Positions 34,529 through 43,930 are shown, numbered from the stretch's first letter. The stretch is 64,000 nucleotides of DNA from JAHFUI01 sp039931615 (GCA_039931615.1 JBDTRR010000017.1:28568-92567), one strand, 5' to 3'. Made by a program: numbers and translations. Notes: generated by a model from the letters alone, not told the origin.

Positions 34529-35830
34529 ATGCGCTCACTCTACGTCCGCATTCTGGTCGCGCTGGTCGGGACGGTGCTGATTTCGCTGGTTGCGTTCCTG
34601 GCGACGTTTCTGGCCATGACGCGGCCGGCGGAGGAGCGGCTGCTGCGGCAGTTTCAGACCCGGCAGATCGAAGATGCGGTGAGCGCGTACGAACTGGGAG
34701 GACCGGCGCAGCTCTCCATCTATCTCGATCGCCTGGATCGCGCCTGGGACGCCAAACACTATTTCGTCGACGCGGACGACCGGGATCTGGTCACCGGCGG
34801 CGATCGCTCGGCGATCGCTGGCGCGCCTCGCTCGCTGTTCGGCGGACCACCGGTGCTCGATGGGCGCCTGTTGATTGTCCAGCGCTCACCGGACTCGCGC
34901 TACCGGCTGCTGATCGTGGCGCCGCCGCCATTCAACGTGCGCGCCTTCCTGCCTTATTACGTGTTGATTCTCGCCGCGGTGGCGCTGGTCTGCTGGCTGC
35001 TCGCGGTCACCATCGTCAGGCCGATCCGTCAATTGGCCGCGGTCGTCGAGCGCTTTGGCCGCAGCGACCTGGCGACGCGGGCGCGGATCGACCGGCGCGA
35101 CGAAATCGGCAACCTCGCCGGCGCCTTCAACCGGATGGCCGACCGCATCGAAACATTGGTGACCGCCGAGCGGCGGCTGCTCCAGGACATCTCGCATGAA
35201 CTGCGCTCGCCGCTGGCGCGCCTGAAGATTGGCATCGAGCTCGCCCGTACCGCGCTCGATCGCGAGAGCGCCACCGATCGCCTGCAGAAGGAAGTGGACC
35301 GGCTGACCGCGCTGGTTGGCGGGTTGATCGAAGTCACCCGCGCCGAAGGGGATCCGTCAACCCGCAAATCAGAGCTGGTCTTGCTGAACGAGGTCGTCGC
35401 CGAGGTCGTTCAGCGCTGCAGTCTCGAGGCCGAGGCGAAGCAATCGCGCATCGTCGTCGCGGGAACGGCAGCCGGCACCGTTCGGGGCGACCCGGAGCTG
35501 CTGCGGCGCGCGGTCGAGAACGTGTTGCGCAACGCCATCCGGCACGCGCCCGCGCCGAGCGAGATCGACGTGCGCATCGACAGCGACGATGGCGCGACGC
35601 ACATTTGCGTGCGCGATCGAGGTCATGGCGTGCCCGAGGCGCTGCTGCCCCGCCTCGCCGAGCCCTTCTTCCGGGCCGATGATTCCCGCGATGCGACGAC
35701 CGGGGGCGTCGGGCTCGGGCTGGCCATCGCCAGGCGTGCCCTTCTACTGCATCACGGCACGCTGGTGGCCGAAAACGCCAATCCCGGACTGCGGGTGACA
35801 CTGACAATCCCCACCGCGCCGGCCTTCTAG
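34529..35830 (+). CDS. CpxA-like sensor histidine kinase
   Basis: 433 residues. An N-terminal membrane span (residues ~5-27, ILVALVGTVLISLVAFLA), a ~110-residue periplasmic sensor loop, a second span (YYVLILAAVALVCWLLA) and a HAMP domain precede the H-box DISHELRSPLARLK. The ATPase domain has an N box (ENVLRNAIRHAP), DRGHGVPE and GGVGLGLAIARRA. It would sense an envelope signal and phosphorylate the regulator encoded immediately upstream (3-bp gap). The efflux operon begins 61 bp after its stop. Confidence 0.92.
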   Translation: MRSLYVRILVALVGTVLISLVAFLATFLAMTRPAEERLLRQFQTRQIEDAVSAYELGGPAQLSIYLDRLDRAWDAKHYFVDADDRDLVTGGDRSAIAGAPRSLFGGPPVLDGRLLIVQRSPDSRYRLLIVAPPPFNVRAFLPYYVLILAAVALVCWLLAVTIVRPIRQLAAVVERFGRSDLATRARIDRRDEIGNLAGAFNRMADRIETLVTAERRLLQDISHELRSPLARLKIGIELARTALDRESATDRLQKEVDRLTALVGGLIEVTRAEGDPSTRKSELVLLNEVVAEVVQRCSLEAEAKQSRIVVAGTAAGTVRGDPELLRRAVENVLRNAIRHAPAPSEIDVRIDSDDGATHICVRDRGHGVPEALLPRLAEPFFRADDSRDATTGGVGLGLAIARRALLLHHGTLVAENANPGLRVTLTIPTAPAF

Positions 35831-35841
35831 CGGTTGCAGTC

Positions 35842-35857
35842 TTTACAAACCTTAACA
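35842..35857 (+). promoter_or_regulatory. OmpR-type direct-repeat operator candidate before the efflux operon
   Basis: TTTACA, AACC, TTAACA: two TTWACA half-sites with a 10-bp period, located 35 bp before the adaptor gene's ATG. It matches the motif before the response-regulator gene at 33729 (opposite strand), so the CpxR-like regulator is the likely binder. Confidence 0.55.
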
Positions 35858-35891
35858 GCCCATCACGCTCCGGTCGCCTACCTTAATTGGT

Positions 35892-37157
35892 ATGGCAGAC
35901 GAGACTTCGGGAAGCATCCAGGCGCGGCTGCACATGACGCCAGGCGCCGCGCGCCGGCGTCGGGCGATGCGCTGGTTCGTCTGGCTGCTGGTCATCGGCG
36001 CCGGGCTGGCGGGCGCTGCCACCGCGGCGCGCAGCATCCGCACGCCGACATCCATCCAGTATCAGACCGAGCCGATCGAGCGAGGGCCGTTGACCGTCAG
36101 CGTGACCGCGACTGGTGAGGTGAAGTCGCTCACCGAAGTCAAAGTGGGCACGGAAATCTCGGGCATCGTCGAAGCCGTCAACGTCGACTTCAACAGCCGC
36201 GTGCAACGTGGTCAGGTGCTCGCCAAAGTCAACACCGACAAAATGGAAGCACAGGCGGCGCAGGCGAAAGCCTCACTGGAATCGGCGCGCGCCGATGTGG
36301 CGAATGCCGAGGCCGGCGTCGAAGATACGCGCCGCAGCTTCGAGCGCGCGCTGGCGCTGTTCGAGCGCACCTTGATTTCACGGAGCGATCGCGATGGCGC
36401 CGAGGCGGCCCTGAAGAAGGCCGAGGCGTCGCGCTTGAGCGCGGTCGCGCGGGTCGGACAAGGGGAAGCCAACCTCTCGGCGCTCGACACCGATCTGAAA
36501 AAGGCCCTCATCCGTTCGCCAATCGACGGCATCGTACTCGACCGCCAGATCGATCCGGGGCAGACGGTGGCGGCGTCGTTTCAGACGCCGGTACTGTTCA
36601 CGTTGTCGGAAGACCTGCGGCGGATGAAACTGAGCGTCAACGTCGACGAAGCGGACATCGGCAAGGTTCGCGCCGGTCAAGCGGCAACGTTTCGCGTCGA
36701 CGCCTACCCGAATCGATCGTTTCCGTCACGCGTCACCGAGATCCGGAGCACGCCGAAGACGTCGAACAGCGTCGTCACCTACGAGACGATTCTGAGCGTC
36801 GACAACGCCGACCGCCTGCTGCAGCCCGGCATGACGGCGACCGCGGACATCGTGGTGACGACGATCGCGGATGCCCTGCTCGTCCCGAACTCCGCCTTGC
36901 GCTTTACGCCGCCGGCACAGGCGGCGACGTCGGGACGACGCGGCGGCTTTCTGCTCCTGCCGCCACCGCCGGGTCCGGGACGCCTCGTACCGTCGGCGAA
37001 AGGCCAGCCGCGGATCTGGGTCCTGGAGGGCAACGAGGCCACGGCCGTCGATCTGACGGTCGGGGCGACCGACGGCAAGGTCACGGTGGTGACGAGTGGC
37101 ACGGTCAAGCCCGGCGCGCCGGCGATCGTCGACATCGCCACGAAGCCGGCGGCCTGA
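35892..37157 (+). CDS. HlyD/MacA-like periplasmic adaptor of an ABC efflux system
   Basis: 421 residues. A membrane anchor at ~18-40 (WFVWLLVIGAGLAGAATA) is followed by a lipoyl-like half-motif (GTEISGIVEAVNVDFNSRVQRGQVL), an Ala/Glu-rich coiled-coil hairpin (about 110-200), the second lipoyl half (ALIRSPIDGIVLDRQIDPGQ) and beta-barrel and membrane-proximal domains. It bridges an inner-membrane transporter and an outer-membrane channel. It is followed by an ABC ATPase and a MacB-type permease in one operon; no TolC-like gene is in the window. Substrate unknown. Confidence 0.9.
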   Translation: MADETSGSIQARLHMTPGAARRRRAMRWFVWLLVIGAGLAGAATAARSIRTPTSIQYQTEPIERGPLTVSVTATGEVKSLTEVKVGTEISGIVEAVNVDFNSRVQRGQVLAKVNTDKMEAQAAQAKASLESARADVANAEAGVEDTRRSFERALALFERTLISRSDRDGAEAALKKAEASRLSAVARVGQGEANLSALDTDLKKALIRSPIDGIVLDRQIDPGQTVAASFQTPVLFTLSEDLRRMKLSVNVDEADIGKVRAGQAATFRVDAYPNRSFPSRVTEIRSTPKTSNSVVTYETILSVDNADRLLQPGMTATADIVVTTIADALLVPNSALRFTPPAQAATSGRRGGFLLLPPPPGPGRLVPSAKGQPRIWVLEGNEATAVDLTVGATDGKVTVVTSGTVKPGAPAIVDIATKPAA

Positions 37158-37166
37158 AGCAGCGGT

Positions 37167-37880
37167 ATGGAGACCCCCGCGATCATCGAGTTCGAGCAGG
37201 TCCGGAAGATCTACGGCACCGGACAGGCGCAGGTGGTCGCCCTGGCCGGGATCGATCTTCGGGTTGGCCAGGGCGAATTCGTCGCCGTCATGGGGCCGAG
37301 CGGATCGGGCAAGTCGACCGCGATGAACATCCTGGGCTGTCTCGATCTGCCGACCAGCGGCGTCTACCGCTTTCGTGGGGTCGATGTCGGCGCCCTCGAT
37401 CGCACGCAGCGCGCGCTCCTGCGCCGCTATTACCTGGGCTTCGTCTTCCAGGGCTTCAACCTGCTGAACCGCACGTCCGCCCTCGAGAACGTCGAGCTGC
37501 CGCTGATCTACCGCGGCACACCTCGCGCGGAACGGCACGCGCGCGCGCTCGAAGCGCTCGACGTCGTCGGCCTGCGCGGCTGGGAGGATCACACGCCCAG
37601 CGAGCTGTCCGGCGGGCAGGCCCAGCGCGTCGCCATTGCCCGGGCGATCGTGACGGAACCGTCCGTGCTGTTCGCCGACGAGCCGACCGGGAATCTGGAC
37701 ACCGCGCGCAGCGTGGAAATCATGGAACTGCTGGTGCGGTTCAACCGCGAACGCGGCCTGACCATCCTGATGGTCACGCACGAATGGGACATGGCCGCGT
37801 ACGCGTCGCGGACGATCCGGTTCCGCGACGGCGACGTCGAGAGCGACGAGCGAACCGCGGCGGCAGGAAGGTCACACTGA
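37167..37880 (+). CDS. ABC transporter ATP-binding protein (MacB/LolD type)
   Basis: 237 residues. Walker A GPSGSGKST, the family-typical FVFQGFNLL at the Q-loop, signature LSGGQAQRVAIARAI, Walker B VLFADEPTGNLD and switch His in MVTHEWD. It energises the permease encoded next, whose ATG overlaps this stop (TGATG). In E. coli MacB these two parts are one polypeptide; here they are separate, as in many other phyla. Confidence 0.93.
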   Translation: METPAIIEFEQVRKIYGTGQAQVVALAGIDLRVGQGEFVAVMGPSGSGKSTAMNILGCLDLPTSGVYRFRGVDVGALDRTQRALLRRYYLGFVFQGFNLLNRTSALENVELPLIYRGTPRAERHARALEALDVVGLRGWEDHTPSELSGGQAQRVAIARAIVTEPSVLFADEPTGNLDTARSVEIMELLVRFNRERGLTILMVTHEWDMAAYASRTIRFRDGDVESDERTAAAGRSH

Positions 37881-39088
37881 TGCTCTGGAACGCGCTGAAT
37901 CTCGCGCAGCGGGAAATCCGCCGCAACGTGCTGCGATCGTCCCTGACCACGCTCGGCATCATCATCGGGGTCTCGGCGGTCATCATCATGGTGACGCTCG
38001 GCAACGGCGCCACGGCGGCGGTCACCGCCGACATCGCGAATCTGGGCAGCAACCTGTTGACGGTGATGCCCGGACAGCGGATGGGGCCCGGTGGATCGTC
38101 GGGAACCGCGAAGCCGTTCCAACAGCGCGACGTCGATTTCCTGGGACGTGATGTCACCTCGGTTGCGGCGGTGGCCCCGGTCTCGAGTCAGGGCATGAGC
38201 GCCATCGTCGGCAACAAGAATCGATCGACGACGGTGACGGGGACGACCAACGCCTACTTCGAGTCCGGCGGCTGGCAGCTCGCGGCCGGCCGGTTGTTTG
38301 CGGAGAGCGAATTGCGCTCCGGTTCGGCCGTCTGCGTGATTGGCGAGACCACGCGCCAGGAGTTGTTCGGATCAGCGGCGGCGATTGGCGAACGGATCCG
38401 CTTGCGTTCCGTCGCCTGCGAGGTCGTCGGCCTGCTTCGATCGAAGGGCAAGAACCCGTTTGGCATGGACCGTGATGACATTGTCGTGATGCCGGCGCGG
38501 ACCTTCCAACGGCGCCTGGCAGGCAGCGACAACATCAGCCAGATTCAGCTCTCGGTGCGCGACTCGGTCTCCACGGAAAAGGCGCAGCAGGACATCGCGC
38601 GGTTCATGCGCGAGCGCCGGCATCTGGGTCCGGACGACAACGACGACTTCAGCATCATGGATCAGAAGGAGCTTGCCTCGACGCTGACGGGAACGACGCG
38701 GACCCTGACGGCGCTGCTGGCGGCGATCGCCGCGGTGAGCCTGCTCGTCGGCGGCATCGGCATCATGAATATCATGCTGGTGTCGGTGACCGAGAGGACC
38801 CGTGAGATCGGCATTCGGCTCGCCATCGGCGCACTCGAGCGCGATGTCCTGACCCAGTTCCTCGTGGAAGCGGTGGTGCTGTCGGCATTCGGCGGCGTCG
38901 TCGGCGTGACGTTCGCCGTGGCGGTCTCCGCGCTGGGCGCCCGGGCGCTCGGCCTGCCATGGGTGCTGGACGTGAAGATCGTGCTGTTGGCGTTGCTGTT
39001 TTCCGCCGGCGTCGGCGTCGTGTTCGGGTTCTTCCCGGCGCGACGGGCCGCCGGGCTCAATCCGATTGACGCACTGCGACACGAGTAA
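37880..39088 (+). CDS. MacB-type ABC transporter permease
   Basis: 402 residues from the ATG overlapping the ATPase stop. One N-terminal membrane segment (TTLGIIIGVSAVIIMVTLG), a ~230-residue periplasmic MacB_PCD domain (GNGATAAVTADIANLGSN to about residue 260) and a C-terminal FtsX domain with three spans (IAAVSLLVGGIGIMNIMLV, EAVVLSAFGGVVGV, VLLALLFSAGVGVVFGF). It includes the ERTREIGIRLAIGA coupling helix. With the adaptor and ATPase it forms a tripartite mechanotransmission pump. Confidence 0.93.
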   Translation: MLWNALNLAQREIRRNVLRSSLTTLGIIIGVSAVIIMVTLGNGATAAVTADIANLGSNLLTVMPGQRMGPGGSSGTAKPFQQRDVDFLGRDVTSVAAVAPVSSQGMSAIVGNKNRSTTVTGTTNAYFESGGWQLAAGRLFAESELRSGSAVCVIGETTRQELFGSAAAIGERIRLRSVACEVVGLLRSKGKNPFGMDRDDIVVMPARTFQRRLAGSDNISQIQLSVRDSVSTEKAQQDIARFMRERRHLGPDDNDDFSIMDQKELASTLTGTTRTLTALLAAIAAVSLLVGGIGIMNIMLVSVTERTREIGIRLAIGALERDVLTQFLVEAVVLSAFGGVVGVTFAVAVSALGARALGLPWVLDVKIVLLALLFSAGVGVVFGFFPARRAAGLNPIDALRHE

Positions 39089-39156
39089 GGCCAGGCCCGT
39101 CCCGGGACGGAAAATGCCCGCGTGCGGTGGTTGGGAACGGCCGGCCCGCAATTCGC

Positions 39157-39888
39157 ATGCACTCTGCCACAGTGACCGCCCAACGCCATGCCTTCATCAT
39201 CGAACGCGACCGCGCCGTTCGCGATCGAGTCCGCAGCCAGTTGACACGCGAGGGGTTCGCCGTCGCTGAAGCCGACGATGGCGCGACCGCCATCGAGCGG
39301 ATCGGGCGCGAACGCTTCGACTTGATCGTCCTCGATCGAACCAACGGAGACGTCGACGGGGTGACGCTCTGTCGTGCCATTCGAGCCAGGGGGCAGAACA
39401 CCGCGACGCCGATCGTGATGCTGATGGCCGACGGCGGCGCCTCTGATCGGGCGTTGGTGCTCGAGAGCGGCGCCGACGACTGTCTGGCGCGGGCGTTCAA
39501 CGCCCGTGAGCTCAGGGCCCGGATCCGCGCCATCCTGCGCCGCGCCTTCCCGGTCCCCGACGATCCAGCGTCGACACGGCCGCTTCATTCGCACGGCGTG
39601 GTGATGGACCCCGAGCGGCGCGTCGTCGTCGTTCGCGGTGCACCGGCTGATCTCACGGGGCAGGAATTCGATCTTCTCTACACGCTGGCGTCGCGGCCGG
39701 GGATGGTGTTCAGCCGATCGGCGCTCGTGGCGCGGCTCTGGCGGCTCGATCGCGAGGTGACCTTGCGCAGCATCGATACCATGATCAGCCGGTTGCGCCG
39801 AAAGATCGAGCGCGACCCTTCGGCCCCGGAGCTCGTGCTCACCGCCTGGGGCGCCGGCTACAAGTTCGCCGATCGGGCACACCCGTAG
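39157..39888 (+). CDS. orphan OmpR-type response regulator with altered receiver
   Basis: 243 residues from the ATG at 39157 (a GTG at 39127 is also in frame). Receiver: the acid pocket is E-R-D (FIIERDRAVRD), the phospho-acceptor is present (D60 in VLDRTNG), but the conserved Lys is Arg112 (LARAFNAREL). The winged helix has GQEFDLLYTLASRPG and SIDTMISRLRRKIE. No histidine kinase follows; it lies at the end of the efflux region and meets a convergent gene 6 bp later. It may work with a distant kinase or with weakened phosphorylation control. Confidence 0.85.
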   Translation: MHSATVTAQRHAFIIERDRAVRDRVRSQLTREGFAVAEADDGATAIERIGRERFDLIVLDRTNGDVDGVTLCRAIRARGQNTATPIVMLMADGGASDRALVLESGADDCLARAFNARELRARIRAILRRAFPVPDDPASTRPLHSHGVVMDPERRVVVVRGAPADLTGQEFDLLYTLASRPGMVFSRSALVARLWRLDREVTLRSIDTMISRLRRKIERDPSAPELVLTAWGAGYKFADRAHP

Positions 39889-39894
39889 GCAGCC

Positions 39895-40467
39895 TCAGGG
39901 CGAGACGTTGATATACACGGTTTTGGTGAACGACTTCGGCGAGCTGGTCTTGTCCGTCATCGCGATCGCTTCGGTCAGGCGTGCCTCGCGCCGCCCGTTC
40001 GGCAGCGTGTACCACACCTGAAAGACGGTCGTCACCGACCCGCCGACGGCCGAGATCGTCGAGCCGCTCGACGACAGAATGATGGATTCGTAGTGCTCGG
40101 TGTCGCCGCCGGTGGGCGGTGTGACGATGCCGCCGGAGGCCTGCTCCACCTTGCCGGAGGCGGACGTGATGGTGACGGGGAACGTCAGGTCGACGCTGTC
40201 GTCGGTCGCGCTGGAATTGATCGACGTGGTCACCGTGAACACGGCCGTGTAATGGTACGGCAGCACCTCGTCGGGCTGGTTGTTGCCGCGGACGACGCGG
40301 TAGGTCTTGCCGCCCGTATCGGTCGACGCGTTGGCCGGGTTGGGCGAGACAGCGGCATCGACGAAATCGTCGACGTCCAGCACATCGCTGGCGCTGGTTG
40401 GACTCTGACAGGCGACGTGTGCGGCGACCGCCGCCAACACGAGCGTCGTTCGAACGCGATGCATCAT
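39895..40467 (-). CDS. secreted lipoprotein-like protein of unknown function
   Basis: 190 residues from the ATG at 40467, preceded by AGAGGAG. The leader TTLVLAAVAAHVAC ends with a possible lipobox Cys. The mature part is rich in Thr, Ser and Val (FTVTTSINSSATDDSVDLTFPV), suggesting an Ig-like beta sandwich, and ends TKTVYINVSP. No family recognised. Downstream of, and probably transcribed with, the BamA gene (20-bp gap). Confidence 0.7.
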   Translation of the reverse strand: MMHRVRTTLVLAAVAAHVACQSPTSASDVLDVDDFVDAAVSPNPANASTDTGGKTYRVVRGNNQPDEVLPYHYTAVFTVTTSINSSATDDSVDLTFPVTITSASGKVEQASGGIVTPPTGGDTEHYESIILSSSGSTISAVGGSVTTVFQVWYTLPNGRREARLTEAIAMTDKTSSPKSFTKTVYINVSP

Positions 40468-40486
40468 GAACAATCTCCTCTGGTGG

Positions 40487-42994
40487 TCAGAACGTGGTGC
40501 CGACGGCGAACTTGAAGCCGCGGTACGGCTGAAAGGTGTCGCGGTAGATGTTGACGAAGTAGATGAGACGAAACGGCACGTTGAGCATTGGCACAAACAC
40601 GCGCAGCTCACCGCCACTCGAGGTCCGCAGGTTGCTCAAGCTGAACCGCTCGGCTTCCCCGAATGCCTGGCCGGCGTCGTGGAAGGCGAGCAGGCGGACC
40701 GCACTGAACAGATCGAGGTAGTACTCGGCGTTGAACAGCACGAACCTGTTGCCGCCCAACGCCCGATTCGACGAATCGAGCGGTCCAACGGTGCGGATGT
40801 CGGTGCCTCGGATCTGGTTCTCGCCGCCGAGGAAGAAGCGGAGGTAGTAGGGGACGGTCGTGGTATCGCGGTAGGTCCGCAACAGTCCGGCATTGCCGCG
40901 CAGGCCGAATCCGGTCCGGCGGCTGGTCGGGAAGTACTTGATGACTTCGAGCTCCGGCTTCAGATAGTTGTAGCTGCCGCGCAGCGCCGCGCTGGCGAAT
41001 TGCAGCGTGCCGGTGACGCGCATGCCCGAGTGTGCCGTGATGGGACTGTCGACGGTGTTGTAAACGAGGCTGGGCGCGATGCGGCTGTCGATGTGGCGCC
41101 CGTTGTCCATGTACGGATTGAAGAGCGGCGTGCCGGCCGCGGCGCCGCTCGAGGTGGTCGACAGCAGGTCGTCGCTGATGTTGACGTCGATGATCTCGTA
41201 GGTGTAACCGATGAAGCCGCGCATGAACCGCCTGAACGGCCGGCCCATCGACCAGGTCGATCCCTGACGCACTTCGCTGTACGACACCTTGGCCGTCGTC
41301 GCGAGGGTCGAGGTGTTCGACGAGTAGTAGTCGTACTTGTTCGAGTAGAGGCTGACCGAGGCGCTGATCGGGCGATCGAAGAGGTACGGCTCGGTGACGC
41401 CGACCTGATAGATCTTGGCGCGCGAGCCCTGCTGCGCCGTCAGTGAGAGGCTCTCGCCCCGCCCGAGCAGGTTGGTGGTCGTATACGACAGATTGCCAAA
41501 CAGTCCTTCGTACTGCGAGATGCCGGCGCCGAACTGCAGCGAGTTCCGATTCTGCTCTTCGACCTTCAGCGTGACGTCGACGCGGTCGTCGACGTCCGGC
41601 GCCTTCTCGACCTTGATGTTCTTCTGGTCCTCGATCGGCTTGAAGTATCCGAGCTGATTCAACCGCCGCACGCTGTACTTGAGCGATTCGGTGTTGAAGA
41701 CGCCGCCTTCCAGCAAGGCGACCTCCCGGCGGATGACGGCGTCATGCGTGGTGTGATTGCCCTCGAACGCGAGGCGACGCACGAAGAACTGCCGCCCCTC
41801 CTGGAGGCGCATCGTGACGTCGACAATGCTCGGCCCCGTGGCATCGTCGACGGCGGCCAACGCCTCCGGGATGGCGCCCTCGACCGGCCGGTCGCGACGG
41901 TTCAGGTCCGGATAGCCGGTGAATTCGAAATAGCCGCCGGCACCATAGATCTCGCGGGCCTTCTCGAGGCCTTGCCGGATCTTCTTCTCGCTGTAGAGCT
42001 CGCCGGGCTTCTGCATGAACAACGGCGTCAGGGCATCGGCCTTGACGGCGACATTGCCGGCGATGGAAAAGTCACCAACGCGATAGCGTCGTCCCTCTGT
42101 CACCGGCACGTGGAGATCGACCCAGCGGGTCTTGCCGTCGGGCGAATCGCTCAACGTGCGGGGTTCCGGAACGCCGATTGACGCCGTGACGTAGCCGCGA
42201 TCGCGGTAGTAGCGCTGGAGCAGGTCCGCATCTTCGTCGAACTTCGTTTCCTGGTACGTGCTGGTGCCACCGAGAAAGGCCGGTCGCCACCACGGCGGCT
42301 GCTGATTGGTCTTCAGCTGCGCCCGCAGGACGCGGGCATCGACGGTGCGGTTGCCGGAGAACGTCACCGTGCGGATCTTCACGCGCGGCCCCTCGCTCAT
42401 GTTGAAGGTGACGTGCACGAGCTTCGGCCCGCCCGGCATCTCGGTGATCGCATGGGTCACCGAGGCAAACTGGAACCCCTGTTCGATCAGCAGATTCCGC
42501 ACCACGCCCTCGACGGCGCGCAGCAGACCGGCGTCGATGAACGTGTCGAGGCGGATCTCGGCGTTGGCGGCCTTCAGCTGCTCGTCGATCTTCAAGGTGT
42601 CGACAGCCTTGGATCCGGTGTAGTCGACGATCTTGACCCGCTGACGCTCTTCCAGGATGAACGTGATGTGCTTGCCGACGACGCCGTTGGCGTACGGCTC
42701 ATCGGTGACCTCGACACGCAGGTCGTCGAGAAAGTTGGTGCCCCACAGCCGCTTGAAGTCCTCGAGAGGGGTCGCAGGATCGAACGGGACCCAGACGTTT
42801 TCCGACGGCCGGCTCGGTCGGGTGTGGATGTAGTACAGGTACGTTTCCGGCTCGACGACCGAGATGTTCCCCTGCGTCGGAAAGGCAATCTCGACAAGTC
42901 GGATCAGGGGTGGAGAGTCGGCCGGCGGTTGCGCGGCGGGCGACGGCGCCTGCGCAGCCGCCGTCATCAGTGTGAACAGCATGACGGTAACCAT
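40487..42994 (-). CDS. bamA: outer-membrane protein assembly factor BamA (Omp85)
   Basis: 835 residues from the ATG at 42994. After a signal peptide (VMLFTLMTAAAQA) come several POTRA repeats, recognisable by motifs such as ILEERQRVKIVDYTGSK, RVKIRTVTFSGNRTVD and FFVRRLAFEGNHTTHD, then KVEEQNRNSLQFGAGISQYEG leading into the Omp85 barrel, which contains LGGENQIRGTDIR (the lid-loop VRGF/Y region) and ends GFKFAVGTTF with the terminal Phe. BamA inserts beta-barrel proteins, including the TonB receptors here, into the outer membrane. A duplicate Omp85 (TamA-like) cannot be excluded because no lpxA/skp-type neighbours are present. Confidence 0.85.
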   Translation of the reverse strand: MVTVMLFTLMTAAAQAPSPAAQPPADSPPLIRLVEIAFPTQGNISVVEPETYLYYIHTRPSRPSENVWVPFDPATPLEDFKRLWGTNFLDDLRVEVTDEPYANGVVGKHITFILEERQRVKIVDYTGSKAVDTLKIDEQLKAANAEIRLDTFIDAGLLRAVEGVVRNLLIEQGFQFASVTHAITEMPGGPKLVHVTFNMSEGPRVKIRTVTFSGNRTVDARVLRAQLKTNQQPPWWRPAFLGGTSTYQETKFDEDADLLQRYYRDRGYVTASIGVPEPRTLSDSPDGKTRWVDLHVPVTEGRRYRVGDFSIAGNVAVKADALTPLFMQKPGELYSEKKIRQGLEKAREIYGAGGYFEFTGYPDLNRRDRPVEGAIPEALAAVDDATGPSIVDVTMRLQEGRQFFVRRLAFEGNHTTHDAVIRREVALLEGGVFNTESLKYSVRRLNQLGYFKPIEDQKNIKVEKAPDVDDRVDVTLKVEEQNRNSLQFGAGISQYEGLFGNLSYTTTNLLGRGESLSLTAQQGSRAKIYQVGVTEPYLFDRPISASVSLYSNKYDYYSSNTSTLATTAKVSYSEVRQGSTWSMGRPFRRFMRGFIGYTYEIIDVNISDDLLSTTSSGAAAGTPLFNPYMDNGRHIDSRIAPSLVYNTVDSPITAHSGMRVTGTLQFASAALRGSYNYLKPELEVIKYFPTSRRTGFGLRGNAGLLRTYRDTTTVPYYLRFFLGGENQIRGTDIRTVGPLDSSNRALGGNRFVLFNAEYYLDLFSAVRLLAFHDAGQAFGEAERFSLSNLRTSSGGELRVFVPMLNVPFRLIYFVNIYRDTFQPYRGFKFAVGTTF

Positions 42995-43213
42995 TGGTGA
43001 GTCTCGTCCATTAGACTGGGCGCTTGTGACGACGAGATCGCTGGCGCGGGACAAAAGTGTGACAGATACATTCGGCGGTGCATCTGTAGCGGCCGGTCAC
43101 TGTCTATGAATGGCGACAGCTTGCGCCCCTCAGAGGACACGCCTGGTCGACGTGGGTTGTCTTCGCCATGCTCACGTGGCGGTCTGACGCTTGCAGGTCG
43201 ACACTCCGGTCAG

Positions 43214-43930
43214 ATGTCTTCGCGGATCTTGATCGTCGAACCGGATCACCGAATGCGCGAGTCTCTGCGCGTGCATCTGTCGCTCGAGGGATACGAGTGC
43301 GACGCGCGCTCCAACTTCGAGGATGTGATGACGCCCGGGGCGACAAACCGCTTTGCTCTCGCCGTCGTCAATCTGCTCACGACGCGCGGCCGCGGCCTGG
43401 AGCGGACGGCGGTGTTGGAATCGATGGGCGTGCCGACGCTGCTTCTCGCCGGCCCGGGAAGCGAAGAAGAGGCGCTATCCGCACTCGAGCGGTGGGCGGC
43501 CGACTACGTGATATTGCCGGTCGAGATGCGCGAGCTGATCGCTCGCGCGCATGCGCTGATCCGCCGGATCAACGCCGACGATCGGGCCGCGCTGCCCCCG
43601 GGAGGCGGCAGCGGCGGCGCCATTGTGCACGACGGCTTTCTGATCGACCCGTCGCGCCGGCACGTCGAGGTTGGAAAGCACACGCTGCCGCTGACGGAGT
43701 TCGAGTTCCAGCTGCTCTACACCCTCGCCAGGCGGCCGGGTGTCGTCTTGACGCGGCGCACGCTGTTGTCTGAGCTCTGGGGCGCCGACACGCTCGTGCC
43801 GCCACGGAGTATCGACGCTCTCGTGATGCGGCTTCGTCGTCGGCTGCGCACCGTTGCGAGCGGCTGGGAAGTCGCCACGCTGCGCCGCATCGGCTATCAG
43901 TTGAAGAACAGAGCGCACGATCAGCCGTGA
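43214..43930 (+). CDS. OmpR-type regulator with a pseudo-receiver (phospho-Asp replaced by Asn)
   Basis: 238 residues from the ATG at 43214. The receiver fold is clear (RILIVEPDHRMRESLRVHLSLEGY), but the phospho-acceptor is Asn53 (AVVNLLTT) and the Lys position is Leu101 (DYVILPVEMREL). The DNA-binding domain is intact: LTEFEFQLLYTLARRPGVV and SIDALVMRLRRRLR, ending RRIGYQLKNRA. It therefore probably works without phosphorylation, perhaps by dimerisation or ligand binding. No kinase adjoins. Divergent from bamA with about 220 bp between. Confidence 0.85.
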   Translation: MSSRILIVEPDHRMRESLRVHLSLEGYECDARSNFEDVMTPGATNRFALAVVNLLTTRGRGLERTAVLESMGVPTLLLAGPGSEEEALSALERWAADYVILPVEMRELIARAHALIRRINADDRAALPPGGGSGGAIVHDGFLIDPSRRHVEVGKHTLPLTEFEFQLLYTLARRPGVVLTRRTLLSELWGADTLVPPRSIDALVMRLRRRLRTVASGWEVATLRRIGYQLKNRAHDQP

